Shown: positions 1 through 8,540 of the stretch, in pieces
How positions within the stretch are numbered: position 1 is the stretch's first letter
Layout of the letters: each line of letters begins with the position of its first letter
DNA from: Ureibacillus sp. FSL W7-1570
GTDB taxonomy: Bacteria > Bacillota > Bacilli > Bacillales_A > Planococcaceae
Length of the DNA stretch: 64,000 bases
Assembly: GCF_038593265.1 (NCBI RefSeq)
Contig: NZ_CP151979.1
Location: 62,001 to 126,000, forward strand
Direction of reading: 5' to 3'
The notes under the pieces: generated by a model
What the model was told of the DNA's origin: nothing
What the model saw: the letters and a program-made list of their open reading frames with translations, nothing else
The model's database searches: none
Position numbers and translations under genes: made by a program

Positions 1-70
1 CCTCATTGTTTTCGACAGTCTTTAAGGCAAAGGATTTTACAGTGCAATTTATTCAATTCTGGAGGTAGAT

Positions 71-529
71 ATGATTCTGGTCAGTTCTTGTTTGGCGGGA
101 TTAAAAGTCCGCTATAATGGCACCCATTGTCTGGATGAAAAAGTGGCGAAATTGATTGAGGAAAAGAAAGCTGTGGCGGTCTGTCCGGAAGTCTTGGGGG
201 GATTATCGACTCCAAGGGAACCCGCAGAAATCATAGGCGGAGACGGTAATGACGTTTTGGATGGAAAGGCAAAGGTCTTAACGGAAAACGGAAAAGATGT
301 GACGGAACATTTCTTAAGAGGGGCTTACGCCACTTTGGAAGTTGCTAAAAAAGTGGGGGCCACCTTGGTTGTTCTTAAAGAGAACAGCCCTTCTTGCGGT
401 AGCACGATGGTATATTCCGGAGAATTTAACGGGCAGAAAATCGCGGGAGATGGAGTCACTTCCGCATTGCTTAAGAGAAATGGTTTTAAAGTCATTTCAG
501 AAGAACAGTTTGTGAAGGAATTGAGTTGA
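71..529 (+). CDS. DUF523 family protein (TudS-like)
   Basis: A 152-residue cytoplasmic protein of the DUF523 family. The N-terminal VSSCLAG motif, a middle CPE motif (about residues 39–41) and a SPSCG motif near residue 107 supply three conserved cysteines. Family members related to the thiouracil desulfurase TudS use such cysteines to hold an iron-sulfur cluster, so a desulfurase-like role is possible. That is family knowledge, and the substrate cannot be told from sequence. The ATG follows a good TGGAGGT ribosome binding site, and a clear terminator lies just downstream, so it is probably the last or only gene of its transcript. Confidence 0.85.
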   Translation: MILVSSCLAGLKVRYNGTHCLDEKVAKLIEEKKAVAVCPEVLGGLSTPREPAEIIGGDGNDVLDGKAKVLTENGKDVTEHFLRGAYATLEVAKKVGATLVVLKENSPSCGSTMVYSGEFNGQKIAGDGVTSALLKRNGFKVISEEQFVKELS

Positions 530-534
530 TCGAT

Positions 535-559
535 GGACCCAAAGTATAGGGTCCTTTTT
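535..559 (+). terminator. Rho-independent terminator after the DUF523 gene
   Basis: A 6-bp GC-rich stem (GGACCC / GGGTCC) with an 8-nt loop is followed by a run of five T, six bases after the stop codon. Confidence 0.75.
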
Positions 560-605
560 GTTTTGAATTCATCCAAGGAATTTATATTGATATGTAAAAT
601 ATATA

Positions 606-633
606 TTGCATTATGTAATATATATATTACAAT
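606..633 (+). promoter_or_regulatory. Promoter of the XRE/membrane pair with embedded palindromic operator
   Basis: A sigma-A type promoter can be read as TTGCAT (606–611), a 16-bp spacer and TACAAT (628–633). The spacer is almost filled by a perfect 18-bp palindrome, TGTAATATATATATTACA, at 614–631. A dimeric repressor bound there would exclude RNA polymerase. The gene just downstream encodes a small XRE-type DNA-binding protein, so autorepression is the natural inference. Confidence 0.6.
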
Positions 634-660
634 ATAAAGTAAGAAGGGGTGATTGAACTT

Positions 661-864
661 TTGGAAAATAGGGTGAGGATTGCAAGAGTAGAAGCAAATC
701 TGACACAGCAACAGTTGGCGGAAAAGGTCGGGGTGACCCGCCAAACGATCAGCCTCATCGAGAAGGGGAAATATAACCCGACACTCAGGCTGTGTCTGGA
801 TATTTGTTATGCGGTGAATAAAACATTGGATGAGGTATTTTGGATTGAAAAGGAGGATGAATAA
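661..864 (+). CDS. XRE-family transcriptional regulator
   Basis: A 67-residue protein that is almost only a helix-turn-helix domain of the XRE/Cro type: QQQLAEKVGVTRQTISLIEKG spans the two key helices, followed by NPTLRLCLDICYAVNKTLDEVF. I chose the TTG at 661 because AAGGGGTGAT lies at proper spacing before it; the in-frame GTG at 649 sits inside that ribosome binding site. It is followed directly by a membrane protein gene, an arrangement common for small autoregulated regulator/membrane pairs. It probably binds the 18-bp palindrome in its own promoter. The physiological signal is unknown. Confidence 0.85.
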   Translation: MENRVRIARVEANLTQQQLAEKVGVTRQTISLIEKGKYNPTLRLCLDICYAVNKTLDEVFWIEKEDE

Positions 865-1296
865 ATGAAAAAAATCGGTGATGAACGCCTAAAGCTGCAA
901 AATTTAAAAAACATCCGGATTGTTTATTTTATCCAAACTTTTGGGATTATTTGCATTTTGGGGTATGACTGGGTGACAAAAGGGTTCGATGCAATGAGGG
1001 ATAATCCTCTATGGATGTTATTTATGCTAACGACTGTGATTTCTGCATACTTGTCCATGGGTATTGCCGCAGATTATGAAAGCACCGAAATGAATCCAAA
1101 AAAGCAAATGATGATTTCAATGGTGGTTCTTGTTTTCATTTCCCTTGGTTTAGGGATTGCAACGGCACTGACCGATGGCTACAACTTCCTGGATGGGATG
1201 TTAATAGGAGGAATAATCTTAATCTGCGGAATTTTCCCGATCGTTTATTTGTATAACTTGAGAAAGAAACGTCTGGATGGAACTCAGGAAGAATGA
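865..1296 (+). CDS. Small membrane protein paired with the XRE regulator
   Basis: A 143-residue protein with four predicted membrane segments: about residues 18–36, 48–67, 82–101 and 108–130. It ends in a charged tail (LRKKRLDGTQEE). I do not recognise a characterised family. Its ATG begins one base after the regulator's stop codon and is preceded by GGAGGATG, so the two are cotranscribed and probably translationally coupled. Similar XRE/membrane pairs occur widely in Firmicutes without a known role; no function is assigned here. Confidence 0.75.
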   Translation: MKKIGDERLKLQNLKNIRIVYFIQTFGIICILGYDWVTKGFDAMRDNPLWMLFMLTTVISAYLSMGIAADYESTEMNPKKQMMISMVVLVFISLGLGIATALTDGYNFLDGMLIGGIILICGIFPIVYLYNLRKKRLDGTQEE

Positions 1297-1345
1297 TCAA
1301 TCTGATTGCGGAAATGGAAGCCTCCCCAAGATGGTTATTTTCAGC

Positions 1346-1828
1346 TCAGTCGGGCGAGGCCTCCAACAGAATTGAATCGCTTTCGATATCTTTTTCAATT
1401 TTATAGTTGATATGGTTCAAAGTGTATGATTTTTCATGATTGGCAAGGGTTGGACCGGCAATGTCCAATTGATTGTATATTTGATCGATGTCGTCATCCG
1501 TCAGAGAGGGGTCGATGGATTTTAGAAGCGTATGAAAACTGGCCAATACTATATCCATATCCTTTGAAATCGCTTCCGGTTTGACGCTGACAGCCGCTTT
1601 TTCAAGATTGTTATGATCATCCGTATTAAGAACTAATGCAACTGTCGGGAGGATTTCAACTAAATAAGTTTTTTCATCAAATTGGATCTTTTCACCAATC
1701 GGAATGGAATCCCCCGCCGTTTCCTCATATTTTTGTATAAAATCATGAACTGTATAATCGAAAGTTTTTTCATTTCCGCAAGCAATCAATAACAGGGCAA
1801 AAAATGTGACAAGTAATGTTTTTTTCAA
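1346..1828 (-). CDS. Putative lipoprotein of unknown function
   Basis: A 160-residue secreted lipoprotein candidate. The N-terminus has two lysines, a hydrophobic stretch and a lipobox ending LIAC at about residues 14–17, so the cysteine would be lipid-modified after cleavage by LspA (encoded near 40.2 kb). The mature part is acidic and shows no motif I recognise. The start is a TTG at 1828 preceded by GAAAGGGG; the longer frame up to 1930 would put 34 non-signal residues in front. It lies downstream of the phosphodiesterase gene on the same strand, with about 250 bp between them. Confidence 0.7.
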   Translation of the reverse strand: MKKTLLVTFFALLLIACGNEKTFDYTVHDFIQKYEETAGDSIPIGEKIQFDEKTYLVEILPTVALVLNTDDHNNLEKAAVSVKPEAISKDMDIVLASFHTLLKSIDPSLTDDDIDQIYNQLDIAGPTLANHEKSYTLNHINYKIEKDIESDSILLEASPD

Positions 1829-2078
1829 ATAAAATACCCCTTTCAAGTTCGGATAACCCATCCTAAAACTGTAAATGCCTATTCCTTCTTCTTTGGAGTC
1901 ATCCCTTTCTGCGGGATTTTCAAAATCCATAGGTACACATGTTGGAAGGAAGCGGATATGACTGGTTAGTTCATAAGTTGTTTAAGATATCTTGATTTCA
2001 GCTAAAAAAATAGTAGCACAAACCTTGGTACGGCCTGTACTACGAATGTGAAGAAGTCTTGAAATCTCCAAAAAAACA

Positions 2079-3014
2079 CTATTTCTGATTTTCCCCTTTT
2101 TCCTGTTGCTGCTCCATCCAATTCCGGACGAAGGGAACGGCGATATCCGGCCGGTCGGTGATGATGCCTTTCGCCCCATTGTCCAACAGTTTCCCCATTT
2201 GCTCTTCATCATCAATGACCCAATAATGCACCGGAATATTTAAATTGTTTAAAAAAGAGATAAATTTTGGTGAATCAAGAGAAAATCTTCCATGTTTTGT
2301 CGGAAGTTGGAAAACGTCCACCTTCGGATGATAGAGATGCCCAAATTGGCTCGTATATGCGGCAAAAGCTTTCCTTACATCCGTTTCACCGGCTCCCAAA
2401 GCGACCCGGTTTTGTGCATACAAATTGAAACGATCGACTTGTTCGCTATAGAAGCTCGTTACCACTACACGGTCTTCCGCCTTATATTCTTCAATTATTC
2501 TCCAAAGTTTCGAAGGCATCAAACTTCCTTCATAGGTTTCCGGGCTATCTTTGATATCGATGTTGATATACATATTTGGAAACTTTTCAAATAGTTCTTT
2601 CAATGTGACAATTTCCGCTTTTTGATCCCGATACGGGTGGTGTCCATTCTCATCTTTAAAGTGGTAACCAAAATTAAAGTTTTTTAATTCTTCCAGTGTA
2701 AAATCCTTTACGGCCCCTAATCCGTCAGATGTTCGGTCGATCGTTTCATCGTGGAACGCGACAATTTCTTCATCTTTCGTGAGCCTGATATCGATTTCAA
2801 AACCGTCGACTCCGAGTTCAAAAGCCTTTTCAAAAGCGATCATTGTATGTTCTGGCGCGAGTTTAGCCCCTCCTCTATGAGCCAGCACGACCGGGGCTTT
2901 TTGCAGCACTTCTTTTCCTTCCCGTTTTTGGGGTTTCATAAAGGCTTTGCTTCCAGCCCATGCAGCTGCACTTGCAGCGGCGATTGCCAACGCCAGTTTT
3001 GTCTTTTTTCCCAT
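2079..3014 (-). CDS. Glycerophosphodiester phosphodiesterase
   Basis: A 311-residue GDPD-family enzyme expected to split glycerophosphodiesters into glycerol-3-phosphate and an alcohol. The TIM-barrel signature is clear: LAHRGG near residue 46, APEHT (usually PENT in the family), EIDIR (metal-binding acid residues) and FHDETIDRTSDG. A second half-site EIDIKD-type segment (NIDIKD) and the C-terminal GIITDRPD also fit. An N-terminal hydrophobic stretch (about residues 6–24) suggests a membrane anchor or signal peptide, so it probably acts outside the membrane on lipid headgroups or teichoic-acid-type substrates. A GGAGGCC ribosome binding site supports the ATG. Confidence 0.9.
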   Translation of the reverse strand: MGKKTKLALAIAAASAAAWAGSKAFMKPQKREGKEVLQKAPVVLAHRGGAKLAPEHTMIAFEKAFELGVDGFEIDIRLTKDEEIVAFHDETIDRTSDGLGAVKDFTLEELKNFNFGYHFKDENGHHPYRDQKAEIVTLKELFEKFPNMYINIDIKDSPETYEGSLMPSKLWRIIEEYKAEDRVVVTSFYSEQVDRFNLYAQNRVALGAGETDVRKAFAAYTSQFGHLYHPKVDVFQLPTKHGRFSLDSPKFISFLNNLNIPVHYWVIDDEEQMGKLLDNGAKGIITDRPDIAVPFVRNWMEQQQEKGENQK

Positions 3015-3203
3015 GATTGGCCTCCTTCATTTACGAGCTTCTAATCTATATTTTCTAATATGAGATTTCCTTGTATTCATTCCACCATAATCAAGTCCCT
3101 TAAAAAAGATTATAACGAAAATTGTAACGTCATGTCACGAATGTCAGTTGCTATTAAAAATACGTGTATGGTATCCTTGAAATGAAGAAAAGGGGTAATG
3201 AAA

Positions 3204-3479
3204 ATGCAAGAAAGACAAGGGCTTATCGTGTATGTTTATCAGTTGAAACACGCCAAGAGTTTAAGAAAGTTCGGCCATGTGCATTATATTTCAAGAAAAT
3301 TAAAATATGTGGTCCTCTACTGCAATCGGGACGAAATACCTTATATAAAAAATAAAATACAACGCCTTCCATTCGTGAAAGACGTTGTTGAATCCTACTT
3401 GCCGTTTGTAAAAAATGAATTTGAAAATACAAAATTCAAAAAAGATAAAGAAGAATATGACTACCGCATCGGGCTTTAA
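3204..3479 (+). CDS. ylbG: YlbG family protein (UPF0298)
   Basis: A 91-residue protein matching the YlbG family in length and pattern (LIVYVYQLKHAKSLRKFGHV, then YISRKLKYVVLY). YlbG is found across Bacillales, next to ylbF in B. subtilis; its molecular role is not established. The ATG at 3204 is chosen over the one at 3198 because AAAGGGGT is correctly spaced only from 3204. It is followed after three bases by the end of a convergent gene. Confidence 0.85.
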   Translation: MQERQGLIVYVYQLKHAKSLRKFGHVHYISRKLKYVVLYCNRDEIPYIKNKIQRLPFVKDVVESYLPFVKNEFENTKFKKDKEEYDYRIGL

Positions 3480-3482
3480 CCG

Positions 3483-3872
3483 TTAATCCAGTGGCGGAAT
3501 TAAGCGGTTCATTCGCAATACTCCGATCAAATGTTGATAGAATAAAATGGTTTCCGCATAATAGCAGGAATGTTTGATGTCCATCGGAATCGCTTCCTTG
3601 CCGATTTCTTTTAATGCTTCTTCAAATAATTGCAGCCTTTTTGAAGGTTTTCCGGGATTATAAGGGATTCCTTCACGGCATATGTATATAGGCATAAAGT
3701 TGCCATCGCCGACCGGTTGAAAGGCTACAGCTGGGGAAGCGTACGCTTCGTTTCCTTTATAAGATATAAACAAAAAGGCATTATGGAATCGTTTTTCGTT
3801 TGTGCGGATCAATTCACACAATTCATAAATATCTCCATAACCTTGTCCTAGCTCGACAAATTGTTGTGTCAT
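3483..3872 (-). CDS. Conserved protein of unknown function (DUF7147-like)
   Basis: A 129-residue soluble protein. The pattern FVELGQGYGDIYELCELI at the start, PIYICREGIP in the middle and LFYQHLIGVLRMNRLIPPL at the end matches a conserved Bacillales protein usually encoded beside ylbG/rsmD. I recall it as DUF7147, sometimes misannotated as methylthioribose kinase; no kinase motif is visible. The ATG at 3872 is preceded by AGAAAGGATGATC; an upstream in-frame ATG at 3896 lacks a site. It converges on ylbG with only three bases between the stops. Confidence 0.7.
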   Translation of the reverse strand: MTQQFVELGQGYGDIYELCELIRTNEKRFHNAFLFISYKGNEAYASPAVAFQPVGDGNFMPIYICREGIPYNPGKPSKRLQLFEEALKEIGKEAIPMDIKHSCYYAETILFYQHLIGVLRMNRLIPPLD

Positions 3873-3931
3873 TTTGATCATCCTTTCTATATACATAATA
3901 CATATATTAGCATGTTAGAGGTGGCTTGCCC

Positions 3932-5350
3932 ATGAAATATATTGTCAGCTTCTTCAGTTTGCTTGTCTTACTTATAGGCGGTGTCCTTTTTTTTCAATAT
4001 CAGGTGTTTTCCAACCAGCAGGAGAGTAAAGTGGACGATTTCACTTACAACCAGGAAATTGATATAGTCCTGAGAGGAGAAAGTTTGGACATCCGCCACC
4101 ACTTTAGAAATTTACCAAATCAAACGGTTTCTATCAACTGGCCGGAGCAAGCCGTAAGCCCGGATTGTTTTATTGAAAAGGAAAACAGTTGCAAACGGTT
4201 AAGCGAGGATTTTTCCAAATTCGAAAAAAGCGATATTCAAAATCAATCCATTTCTTATATCATCCCTTTAAAGGGCGGATTGAAATCCAATCAGTTTTTG
4301 AAAGATATTTTTGTTACATTGGAAAATGGAATCGTATCCCATACGACAGTACATATTACAACCGATCAATCCGTTAACGGTACATGGGTATCGGGTTTGC
4401 CTTTAACCGGGCAGCAATCATTATCTTTGGTAAACTACACGATGTTCAGCGGTACAGGCCCGGTAAACGAACTGTATTATCAAGTGAATCCGTTGCAACA
4501 TCGAGAAAAAGATGGATTGGTTACCATCTATTCGCCAAATCCGATTCAAAGTGATATGATGGAACAGTTGGATGAAATGAATCTGCTGAATGATGAGCAT
4601 ATCGCCATCGTTCTCGGTTCCGGCATCAAAACCCAAGGAAACCGCATTTTATTTTCGGGCAATGCATCATTGGAAGCCTTAAAGGAAGAGATCATTTTAT
4701 CCCAATTGAACATGAAATATCAGTTTGATGATGTGCCGGAATGGGTGCCTGAGGTATTGGCTTCATTTCTGACAAATACCGGGATTGGCGGAGAAAAGGC
4801 AAAAGAAATTACTTTAACATTAAATAACCGGATGACGGAAGAACAACAAAAAGTTTGGACTGAAAAATTGCAAAATTTAGAAGGAACCAAACTGGACGTT
4901 GCAATGCTGGATGAATTGTTGAGCGAAGTGTTTGGAAATCACACACAATATTTCCAGGCCAATGCTGCAACAGATGAAGTATTTCCGTTGCTTTTTAATG
5001 ATAACAGGGAATTATATGTAAATTCCAATGTGGCCAAGGATGTTGAAGTGATTTTCAAAGATGGGCAAGTGTTGTATTCCGCCGATACTTTGTTGAGTCA
5101 TCTCGGTTATGAAACGCGGGTTGGGGAAAACGGTTATTATGCGAATAATGAAATCCGGCAATTCCGTTTCCCGATGGATCATGGATTTTATGTTTATAAT
5201 CAAAGACGATACAATACGGTTTCACAACCGATTAAAGAAATTGCCGGAAAATACTATATTGAAGAATCTTGGCTGCAAAAACTGTTCATGGTAGAAATTG
5301 TTAAAAAGAAAGACTCGATTTCCATTAAAACGATCCATTCAGAACAATAG
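3932..5350 (+). CDS. Membrane-anchored extracellular protein of unknown function
   Basis: A 472-residue protein with one N-terminal membrane segment (about residues 3–23, VSFFSLLVLLIGGVLFFQYQ) and a large outside part. The last ~120 residues (from LFNDNRELYVNSNV on) resemble a copper-amine-oxidase N-terminal-like/stalk domain as found in many Bacillales surface proteins. The middle has no motif I can name. The ATG at 3932 has AGAGGTGG seven bases upstream. It runs into rsmD with 13 bases between stop and start, so the two are likely cotranscribed. A surface or envelope role is inferred only from topology. Confidence 0.7.
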   Translation: MKYIVSFFSLLVLLIGGVLFFQYQVFSNQQESKVDDFTYNQEIDIVLRGESLDIRHHFRNLPNQTVSINWPEQAVSPDCFIEKENSCKRLSEDFSKFEKSDIQNQSISYIIPLKGGLKSNQFLKDIFVTLENGIVSHTTVHITTDQSVNGTWVSGLPLTGQQSLSLVNYTMFSGTGPVNELYYQVNPLQHREKDGLVTIYSPNPIQSDMMEQLDEMNLLNDEHIAIVLGSGIKTQGNRILFSGNASLEALKEEIILSQLNMKYQFDDVPEWVPEVLASFLTNTGIGGEKAKEITLTLNNRMTEEQQKVWTEKLQNLEGTKLDVAMLDELLSEVFGNHTQYFQANAATDEVFPLLFNDNRELYVNSNVAKDVEVIFKDGQVLYSADTLLSHLGYETRVGENGYYANNEIRQFRFPMDHGFYVYNQRRYNTVSQPIKEIAGKYYIEESWLQKLFMVEIVKKKDSISIKTIHSEQ

Positions 5351-5363
5351 GGAAAGTTTGGTG

Positions 5364-6424
<1,061 letters not shown>

Positions 6425-6426
<2 letters not shown>

Positions 6427-6460
6427 ACTCGGCAGACGTGCATGTCTGCCGAGTTTTTCC
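6425..6460 (+). terminator. Terminator after coaD
   Basis: A perfect 12-bp stem (AACTCGGCAGAC / GTCTGCCGAGTT) with a 6-nt loop overlaps the coaD stop codon and ends in five T. It separates coaD from the convergent ylbJ. Confidence 0.9.
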
Positions 6461-6471
6461 TTTATCCTGCC

Positions 6472-7320
6472 TTATAAAAATAATATAAAATATAAAAAAG
6501 GAATAATAAACGTGATAAAGATCCTTAAAAGAATATAGGGTTTCAGCGAAATATTTTCGCTTTTAGCAATGACCGCCACTTGCATATGAATGCTCAAGCT
6601 TTGGCTGGATAAAAAGGTGGCCATCAGCATCGGCAGCAAGATGGGGTCATTGGAAAAAAACTTTTGCGAAATTTGGAGTCCGTTCGTCATTTCCAAAGAT
6701 GCTGCTGTCAGTAGTAGGAAATATTTATGTATATTTGGAAAAATGGTATGAATCGTATACATGACGACGGTATAGACGGTTGTGAAAAAAATGATGGTAG
6801 AACCGACAACCAGAACGGTCGGAATGCTGTCTTTGATGCTTGATATAAACGGGTTTTCAATCCGTTTAAGGTTGTCTGATTTCACGGCCTGTCGAGGATT
6901 TGAACGATGATAAAAGTAGTACAATATCAGAATCAAGATCGAAACGGTATGATATAAAATCAGGTATTGCCAGCTGAACCGGGTATTGTTCAATAAGTCA
7001 TTGCCCACAAATCCCAATACGAATAAAGGGCTTGGACTATGGCAAATACTTAAAAGGCCGTTTGCTTCCTGTTTTGAAATCTGATTTGTCCTTTTCAAGT
7101 AGGCAATGGTTGCCGCACCAGTTGGAAAGCCGCCGAGGGCACTGATGCCATACGTCTTCAAATATAATTTAAATCTGGACAAGGAATTGTCCTTTTCAGG
7201 TGTCAAGCGGATAAACCATTGTGTTAAAATCAAATATGGCAGCAAATAGGGGAACAGGGCTTCCATGAATAGTTCAAGTCCAAGGTCTGCCCCTTTGTGT
7301 GCAATTCCTGGAAAGATCAA
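6472..7320 (-). CDS. ylbJ: YlbJ-like integral membrane protein, N-terminus uncertain
   Basis: A protein of 282 residues with about seven hydrophobic segments. The pattern of LFPYLLPYLILTQW, SALGGFPTGAATIA and ICHSPSPLFVLGFVGN fits the YlbJ family (nucleoside-recognition/gate type), a sporulation membrane protein in B. subtilis. It is shorter than the roughly 400 residues of B. subtilis YlbJ. The TTG at 7320 lies inside a hydrophobic stretch: the frame continues upstream as a membrane-like segment (LYLFVCITLICLLL) to a TGA at 7375–7377, with no ATG, GTG or TTG between. The true start may be a rare codon, or the gene may carry a frameshift or nonsense change. Position between coaD and ylbL matches B. 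subtilis; ylbK is absent. Confidence 0.7.
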   Translation of the reverse strand: MIFPGIAHKGADLGLELFMEALFPYLLPYLILTQWFIRLTPEKDNSLSRFKLYLKTYGISALGGFPTGAATIAYLKRTNQISKQEANGLLSICHSPSPLFVLGFVGNDLLNNTRFSWQYLILYHTVSILILILYYFYHRSNPRQAVKSDNLKRIENPFISSIKDSIPTVLVVGSTIIFFTTVYTVVMYTIHTIFPNIHKYFLLLTAASLEMTNGLQISQKFFSNDPILLPMLMATFLSSQSLSIHMQVAVIAKSENISLKPYILLRIFITFIIPFLYFILFL

Positions 7321-7493
7321 TAATAAACAAATGAGTGTAATACATACGAAAAGATATAGTAGTGGAATAAGCCATCAACTCTTTTCAACTTTTTGTTTTT
7401 CTTTGGTTCATTCTTTGATTGCTAAACTAATATATGCAGGTGCAACTTTATTTATTTAGCTTTTTTGAGCTGACATAGGGGGTGCTCAAACCG

Positions 7494-8540
7494 TTGAAAC
7501 GTCTGATATGGATGATACTTGCGTTGTTCGTCGCAATTTTTTTATCTTTTTACCAGCTTGATTACTATATTATGAAACCTGGAAGCGCCTATGATGTTAG
7601 CGAATATGTCAAAGTGGAAAATGGCGATGTGGATGATGAAGGAACATTCAGTTTAATGACTGTATCGATGAGCAATGCCACTCCCTTGACGCTCTTGATT
7701 GCGAAATTCAGCAAGTATCAAGATATTGTTAAAAAGAAGGAAATCCATCAAAAGGAAGAAGACGATCGTGAATATAATGTTCGTCAATTGACGCTTATGA
7801 AAGATTCCCAATTTAATGCCATTTATGTTGCCTTCAATAAGACAGGTTTGCCATATGAGGTGGAATATGACGGCATCATCGTGTTAAACGTATTGTCCGA
7901 TGGGGCGAGCGCCGGTATCTTGCAGCCAGGGGATAAAATTGTGGAAATTGATGGAAAAGTCATTAAGAAGCCGGAAGATTTGGCTCATGCTCTGGTAGAA
8001 AAAAAAGAAAACGATGTTGTCCAACTGGTGGTTCAAAGGGATGAAAAATTATTGGACGAATCCGTCACTTTAAAAGAGATCCCCGATAGCGACGGGAAAA
8101 TCGGTTTAGGCGTTACTTATAAGGAAAATGTCACAATAAAAACAGATCCGGTCGTAAAAATTAATTCGAAAGATATCGGGGGGCCTTCTGCGGGACTCAT
8201 GTTCACATTAGAAATTCTCAACCAGCTCATGGATGAAGATATTACAAAAGGGTATTCGGTTGCGGGCACCGGTGTCATCAATGAAGATGGCACGGTTGGC
8301 CGGATCGGGGGCATCGAAAAGAAAGTGGTCGCCGCCGATAGAGACGGGGTGGAAATTTTCTTCGCCCCCGATGATGAAATTTCAGAGGAAGCCAAGAAGA
8401 AAGATCCTGGACTTATCTCCAATTATGAAGCGGCTGTCACAACGGCCAAAAAAATAAATACCGACATGAAAATCGTGCCGGTAAAAACGGTTGATGACGC
8501 TTTGAACTATTTGGAGAGCCTGCCTGAAAAAAAGAAATGA
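7494..8540 (+). CDS. ylbL: YlbL, membrane-anchored PDZ / Lon-type serine protease
   Basis: A 348-residue protease. One N-terminal membrane segment (about residues 3–21) is followed by an outside part with a PDZ domain (about residues 115–190: VLSDGASAGILQPGDKIVEIDGK) and a Lon-like proteolytic domain. The catalytic serine lies in GGPSAGL (Ser232) and the lysine in GGIEKKV (Lys277), the usual Ser-Lys dyad spacing for this family. YlbL of B. subtilis degrades a DNA-damage cell-division inhibitor; the same role here is inferred. TTG at 7494 is preferred to GTG at 7482, which overlaps the AGGGGGTG ribosome binding site. Its stop touches the stop of convergent tmcAL. Confidence 0.9.
   Translation: MKRLIWMILALFVAIFLSFYQLDYYIMKPGSAYDVSEYVKVENGDVDDEGTFSLMTVSMSNATPLTLLIAKFSKYQDIVKKKEIHQKEEDDREYNVRQLTLMKDSQFNAIYVAFNKTGLPYEVEYDGIIVLNVLSDGASAGILQPGDKIVEIDGKVIKKPEDLAHALVEKKENDVVQLVVQRDEKLLDESVTLKEIPDSDGKIGLGVTYKENVTIKTDPVVKINSKDIGGPSAGLMFTLEILNQLMDEDITKGYSVAGTGVINEDGTVGRIGGIEKKVVAADRDGVEIFFAPDDEISEEAKKKDPGLISNYEAAVTTAKKINTDMKIVPVKTVDDALNYLESLPEKKK

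Noticed and set aside
325-744. 139-codon open frame on the minus strand
   Set aside because: Runs across the DUF523 gene, its terminator and the XRE promoter; no ribosome binding site.
1320-1365. Terminator between the membrane protein and lipoprotein genes
   Set aside because: GCCTC/GAGGC can pair, but the loop is long and no T-run follows on either strand.
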